The notes under the pieces are model-generated. The model worked only from the letters and a program-made list of their open reading frames with translations. It was not told the DNA's origin and searched no databases. A program made the position numbers and the translations under genes. Of a DNA stretch of 22,307 nucleotides, positions 18,474 through 22,307 are shown one piece after another. Position 1 is the stretch's first letter. Each line of letters begins with the position of its first letter. The DNA is from Acanthaster planci (lineage: Eukaryota > Echinodermata > Asteroidea > Valvatida > Acanthasteridae): the NCBI RefSeq assembly GCF_001949145.1, contig NW_019091797.1, positions 851 to 23,157 on the forward strand, written 5' to 3'.

Positions 18474-19611
18474 CTCTTGGCTGACCTTCCAATAATAGCC
18501 GTTATCAATTGGTGTATTTATTTTTATATAGGTTTTATCTATCTGAAATATTTATACAGGGTCACATTGTTCAGTATCAACCTTATCAGAATGGCCAGTT
18601 TCAAATTCTATTTTTAAAATTAAAACCCCAAAAAGAAACAAACTAAAAGGTGCCAAAAGCGATATCCATTCAAACACCCATCAAATAAACTAAATGCATG
18701 AGACAAAGTGACCCACGGGATAAGATTCATTGCGAAACAAATGTTTTAATTTGTTTTGACATATCTTTCCGGAAGTCGAGGAAACTGTTCTACGGTTTGG
18801 GTCTAGCAAAATTCGATGAGCCTTTAGCAAGCTTTGGTGCAGGAATGGGGGTAATATAAATTAACTGGAGCAGACGTCCAAGTAAATGTTGAATTTTCAT
18901 TAGAGATTATAATTGTTCGCAAATATTTGGCAGACTTAGAAGTGCTGACGGCTCAAGAGAATACGCTACTATAATATCCTGGTGTGAAATTAAGCGCTGG
19001 AAGTGACTTTCTCCCTGCAAAATTAGTGTTTCCGTAAAATAAAAGGTCATGTATGAAACCAGAATAGATCTTTCTTCAGCATTGTCTCTAGTGATTGGGC
19101 TACAATTACCTTGAAACTTTGTACCGGTAGGCTTACAAAAGGGGACATTATATTGATGATAAACTGAACTGGAATACCAACACCGACAAAATGTGTGGGA
19201 AGGCTACGTATCCGCTGTAATTGACTTGTACTGTTTTTAGTGTCAGTCAGAACTGAGGACCGTGGGTAGAACAATATTGTGTGGATCAAGAGTTGCAGGC
19301 AGAATTGTCGAGGGTTGTCCGAAGATCACCGTCTAGGGAGGTGGTAAAAGGCTAAACAGTCAGTGTCGGCAGACGCCCCGAGTTACCCGTTAGCGTCCAT
19401 TCTCTGGAGCTGCCAGCATTTCTACCTCGAACTAGTTTGTAAATATAATCTGCACTGACCGTTAAAAATTTACTTTTAACATTGACATACTGTTACAGTC
19501 ACTTTTGGTGAGTCCTTCGGACTGCAAGTTGAAGAAATATTTCATACACAATCATAAAGCAAATGAAAAAAACCACTCGACACTTTTGTTTCTTTAAAAA
19601 CTTTAATTAAA
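18474..19611. repeat. Homologous block R1 (5' flank of exon 1, first copy)
   Basis: Continuous with L2. Starting at CTCTTGGCTGACC it aligns base for base with 19613 onward, and ends at the second N. Relative to R2 it carries about 145 extra bases (about 19054-19196) and lacks 17 bases that R2 has near 20159-20176. It is non-coding; the frames seen are short and not conserved between copies. Confidence 0.9.
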
Positions 19612-19612
19612 N
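19612..19612. other. Single N at the join between homologous blocks R1 and R2
   Basis: Immediately to its right, the sequence restarts at the homolog of 18474. Confidence 0.95.
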
Positions 19613-20625
19613 CCTTTGGCTGACTTTCCAATAATAACCGTTATCAGTTGGTGCATTTATTTTTATATAGGTTTTATCTATCTGAAATATTTATTCAGGG
19701 TCACATTGTTCAGTATAAACCTTTTCAGAATGGCCTGTTTTAAATTCTATTTTACAAATAAAAACCCCAAAAAGATACAAACTAAAAGGTGCCAAAAGTG
19801 ATATCCATTCAAACACCCATCAAATAAACTAAATGCATGAGACAAAGTGACCCACGGGATAAGATTCATTGCGAAACAAATGTTTTAATTTGTTTTGACA
19901 TATCTTTCCGGAAGTCGAGGAAACTGTTCTACGGTTTGGGTCTAGCAAAATTCGATGAGCCTTTAGCAAGCTTTGGTGCAGGAATGGGGGTAATATAAAT
20001 TAACTGGAGCAGACGTCCAAGTAAATGTTGAATTTTCATTAGAGATTATAATTGTTTGCAAGTATTTGGCAGACTTAGAAGTGCTGACGGCTCAAGAGAA
20101 TACGCTACTATAGCATCCTGGTGTGAAATTAAGCGCTTGAAGTGACTTTCTCCCTGCAGGAGAATATATTAAAAAATTAGTGTTTCCGTAAAATAAAAGG
20201 TCGTGTAGGAAAACTACGTATCCGCTGTAGTTGACTTGTACTGTTCTTAGTGTCAGTCAGAACTGAGGACCGTGGGTAGAACAATATTGTGTGGATCAAG
20301 AGTTGCAAGCAGAATTGTCGAGGGTTGTCCGAAGGTCACCGTCTAGGGAGGTGGTAAAAGGCTAAACAGCTAGTGTCGGCAGACGCCCCGAGTTACCCGT
20401 TAGCGTCCATTCTCTGGAGCTGTCAGCATTTCTACCTCGAACTAGTTTGTAAATATAATCTGCACTGACCGTTAAAAATTTACTTTTAACATTGACATAC
20501 TGTTACAGTCACTTTTGGTGACTCCTTCGGACAAATGCAAGTTGAAGAAATATGTCATACACAATCATAAAGCAAATGAAAAAAAAACACTCAACACTTT
20601 TGTTTCTTTAAAAACTTCAATTAGA
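19613..20625. repeat. Homologous block R2 (5' flank of exon 1, second copy)
   Basis: The counterpart of 18474-19611. Homology ends at the AATTAGA that corresponds to the last bases before the N in R1. The sequence then continues into unique DNA. Confidence 0.9.
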
Positions 20626-22307
20626 TTAATTTCCCTTCAAGAAAGACTTATTTATTTTATCTTAGTTCTCGACAAGTCGCAGGGTCTCTTAACTTTTGGT
20701 ACAACTAAAGCGTTCGAATTATTTAAAACTGAATTTTTTCACACCAACTTTCCTCAAGTCAAACTACTGACAAAACACCCTTTTTCAAAACCTCCAAGAA
20801 GTTGGGTCCACTATTAACTACGGCTTGTTCAAATTCAGATGAACCTCCGTTTTCAACTCACATTATTTCGGTTTCCCGTCACTTCACGGCAACCTGTATT
20901 TCCAATACACTTTATAGAATTAACCTATGAATCTTCCAGTTATATACAGTAGTTTTCAATCCCTCAGCTGGTTTATGATCTCAACTGGAAGCACTACATG
21001 AATGTCATTCCTCAATCGCCAAACTTTATATCCATAACTGGAAATATCTTTCCTGTACCGTGCCTTCACTAATTGTCACAGTTTTTTGTGACTTTTCAAC
21101 CTACTGGTATTACTTTTCAATTTCAATTGTGCAGGCAGTTGGAACACTCAATATCAGTTACCACTACATATCTCAATTCCTTTAGCGTCTACCTATTGAC
21201 TTTCCAAAACAATTACCAATCCTGAAAATTCTTACTTTCGATAATACTTAAAACGGTATTACCAGTTTACACTTCTCAATACATTTGTCTTTACAACAAA
21301 AATAAATCAAAGTTTCTTGTTAGAATCCAATTTTAAACCACTTTTATATGGGACTCATCATTCAATATTTTCATAATTGTATAGTCTAATCTTCCAACAG
21401 TTCATACTTTCAGTATTTACAAAGTCAGTTCGCATCACATTCAAGGGTCAGATGATCCTGAGGCATACAAGTTCACAGGGTTTTGCTGAAGTCGACGCTT
21501 TCACAGATCCACCATTGTACGTCACTTTGAGCTCCAAGTCTTGGCCACGACGGAATGGTAGCTACAGCCCCTTTTGAGTATTGCCATGGGTCAGGTGAAA
21601 TTGCAAAAGGATCCAAGAACACTTTTTACTGAAATCCCGCCTCAAAACCAGTTATTACGTGCCATGGTTAGAAGTCTTGACAAATGACTGCAGGCAGTTC
21701 AGAAGTCTGCTTGTCTTTGGGGTTGATTTTAACTCAAAAAGCTTTTCTTTTTTTCCAGATTTTGCCAACAGACTTAAAAGCAAAATTTTACGTATTCAGA
21801 GGTTCTGCAATATTAAACCTTCTTCTGCTGGCTCTGACTCCTGATTGACTGGACTACACCCCAAGAAAAATTGGCAAAAATGTTCACACTTGACTGATAT
21901 GTTCACACCATGGCCCTGAACAAAAGATGCATTCCTTGGACATCACACACACTCATCACTTTGCATAAATATTCTTATATGGCAGTGGACTGAGCTGGGA
22001 CACATGCAGTGAAACCAAGATACACTTAATTTAATATTCATTAGGCTTAAACTATTTACCGATGAGAGTAAGGGAAATAAAACACACACCAAGAGACTGG
22101 TTTTACAGGAAACTTCATTCACTTGTAAAACAGCATACACAAATCATTCGATAAAAAAAGAAAAAAAACAGATTAAATGTGACACATACGTTGATCTGAT
22201 ATCGATGCATTGGTATAAATCCCGGGGAATGGGGGAAGGTATATCCCCTCCACTTTAAGGGGCATGGACTACTGAATCACCTCACCTAACACACACACAC
22301 CAATGGT
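20626..22307. other. AT-rich non-coding sequence at the right end
   Basis: No gene is supported. 20820-21340 is very AT-rich. 21440-21570 is a slightly GC-richer island, with short open frames on both strands and no recognisable domain. AAATAAA near 22075 could be a plus-strand poly(A) signal, but no exon in front of it was found. The last bases include a short AC repeat (about 22289-22301). Confidence 0.5.

Noticed and set aside
20515-20817. 100-codon plus-strand open frame
   Set aside because: It starts in duplicated non-coding flank, is not kept in the R1 copy, and has AT-driven composition.
21377-21577. Possible exon in the GC-richer island on either strand
   Set aside because: Frames are open on both strands and an acceptor-like CTGTAG is present on the minus strand, but there is no recognisable protein, no matching donor and no neighbouring exon.

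Overview
The window is eukaryotic, almost certainly from an animal. It has split genes with GT-AG introns, AT-rich introns and intergenic DNA, MITE-like repeats, and a decayed Polinton/Maverick (adintovirus-like) element. The one host gene recognised is a UDP-glycosyltransferase (UGT, GT1 family) on the minus strand. Its 220-bp exon carrying the HGG...DQ signature matches the size I recall for the equivalent vertebrate exon, so a deuterostome such as amphioxus or a hemichordate is compatible. I cannot name the species.

Layout. (1) About 1-5.2 kb: a relic of a Polinton/Maverick-type element. On the plus strand lie a short coiled-coil/hydrophobic ORF and an rve-type integrase. On the minus strand, converging tail-to-tail, lies a protein-primed family B DNA polymerase preceded by a basic ORF with SAP-like helices. 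All three recognisable genes carry frameshifts and/or stops, so the element is dead. Its outer boundaries and capsid genes are not visible. A 44-bp inverted repeat sits at its right side. (2) About 5.2-8.1 kb: non-coding DNA with two related direct copies of a roughly 430-bp MITE-like element, one with clear terminal inverted repeats. (3) 8.1-18.4 kb: one complete UGT gene on the minus strand. Five coding exons have fully consistent splice phases (590+325+238+220+286 coding bases, 553 codons). The downstream exons sit at 8.1-15.5 kb and the first coding exon at 16.9-17.5 kb, with a second near-identical first exon at 17.8-18.4 kb. (4) 18.4-22.3 kb: AT-rich non-coding DNA, part of it present twice.

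The most important structural point concerns the second first exon. The block 17624-19611 is bounded on both sides by a single N. Its left part is homologous to the sequence just left of the first N, and its right part to the sequence just right of the second N. Removing the block joins the flanks seamlessly. The order is L1-N-L2R1-N-R2, not the LRLR of a tandem duplication. The simplest reading is that the other haplotype was inserted into its own locus during assembly, so the apparent pair of alternative first exons is probably two alleles of one exon.

How the parts work together: the UGT product would be a type I ER membrane enzyme with a signal peptide, an N-terminal acceptor-binding half (exons 1-2), a C-terminal UDP-sugar-binding half (exons 3-4), and a membrane anchor (exon 5). 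Exon 3 departs from the family consensus in the donor-binding loop. No RNA gene, CRISPR array or intact mobile element was found.
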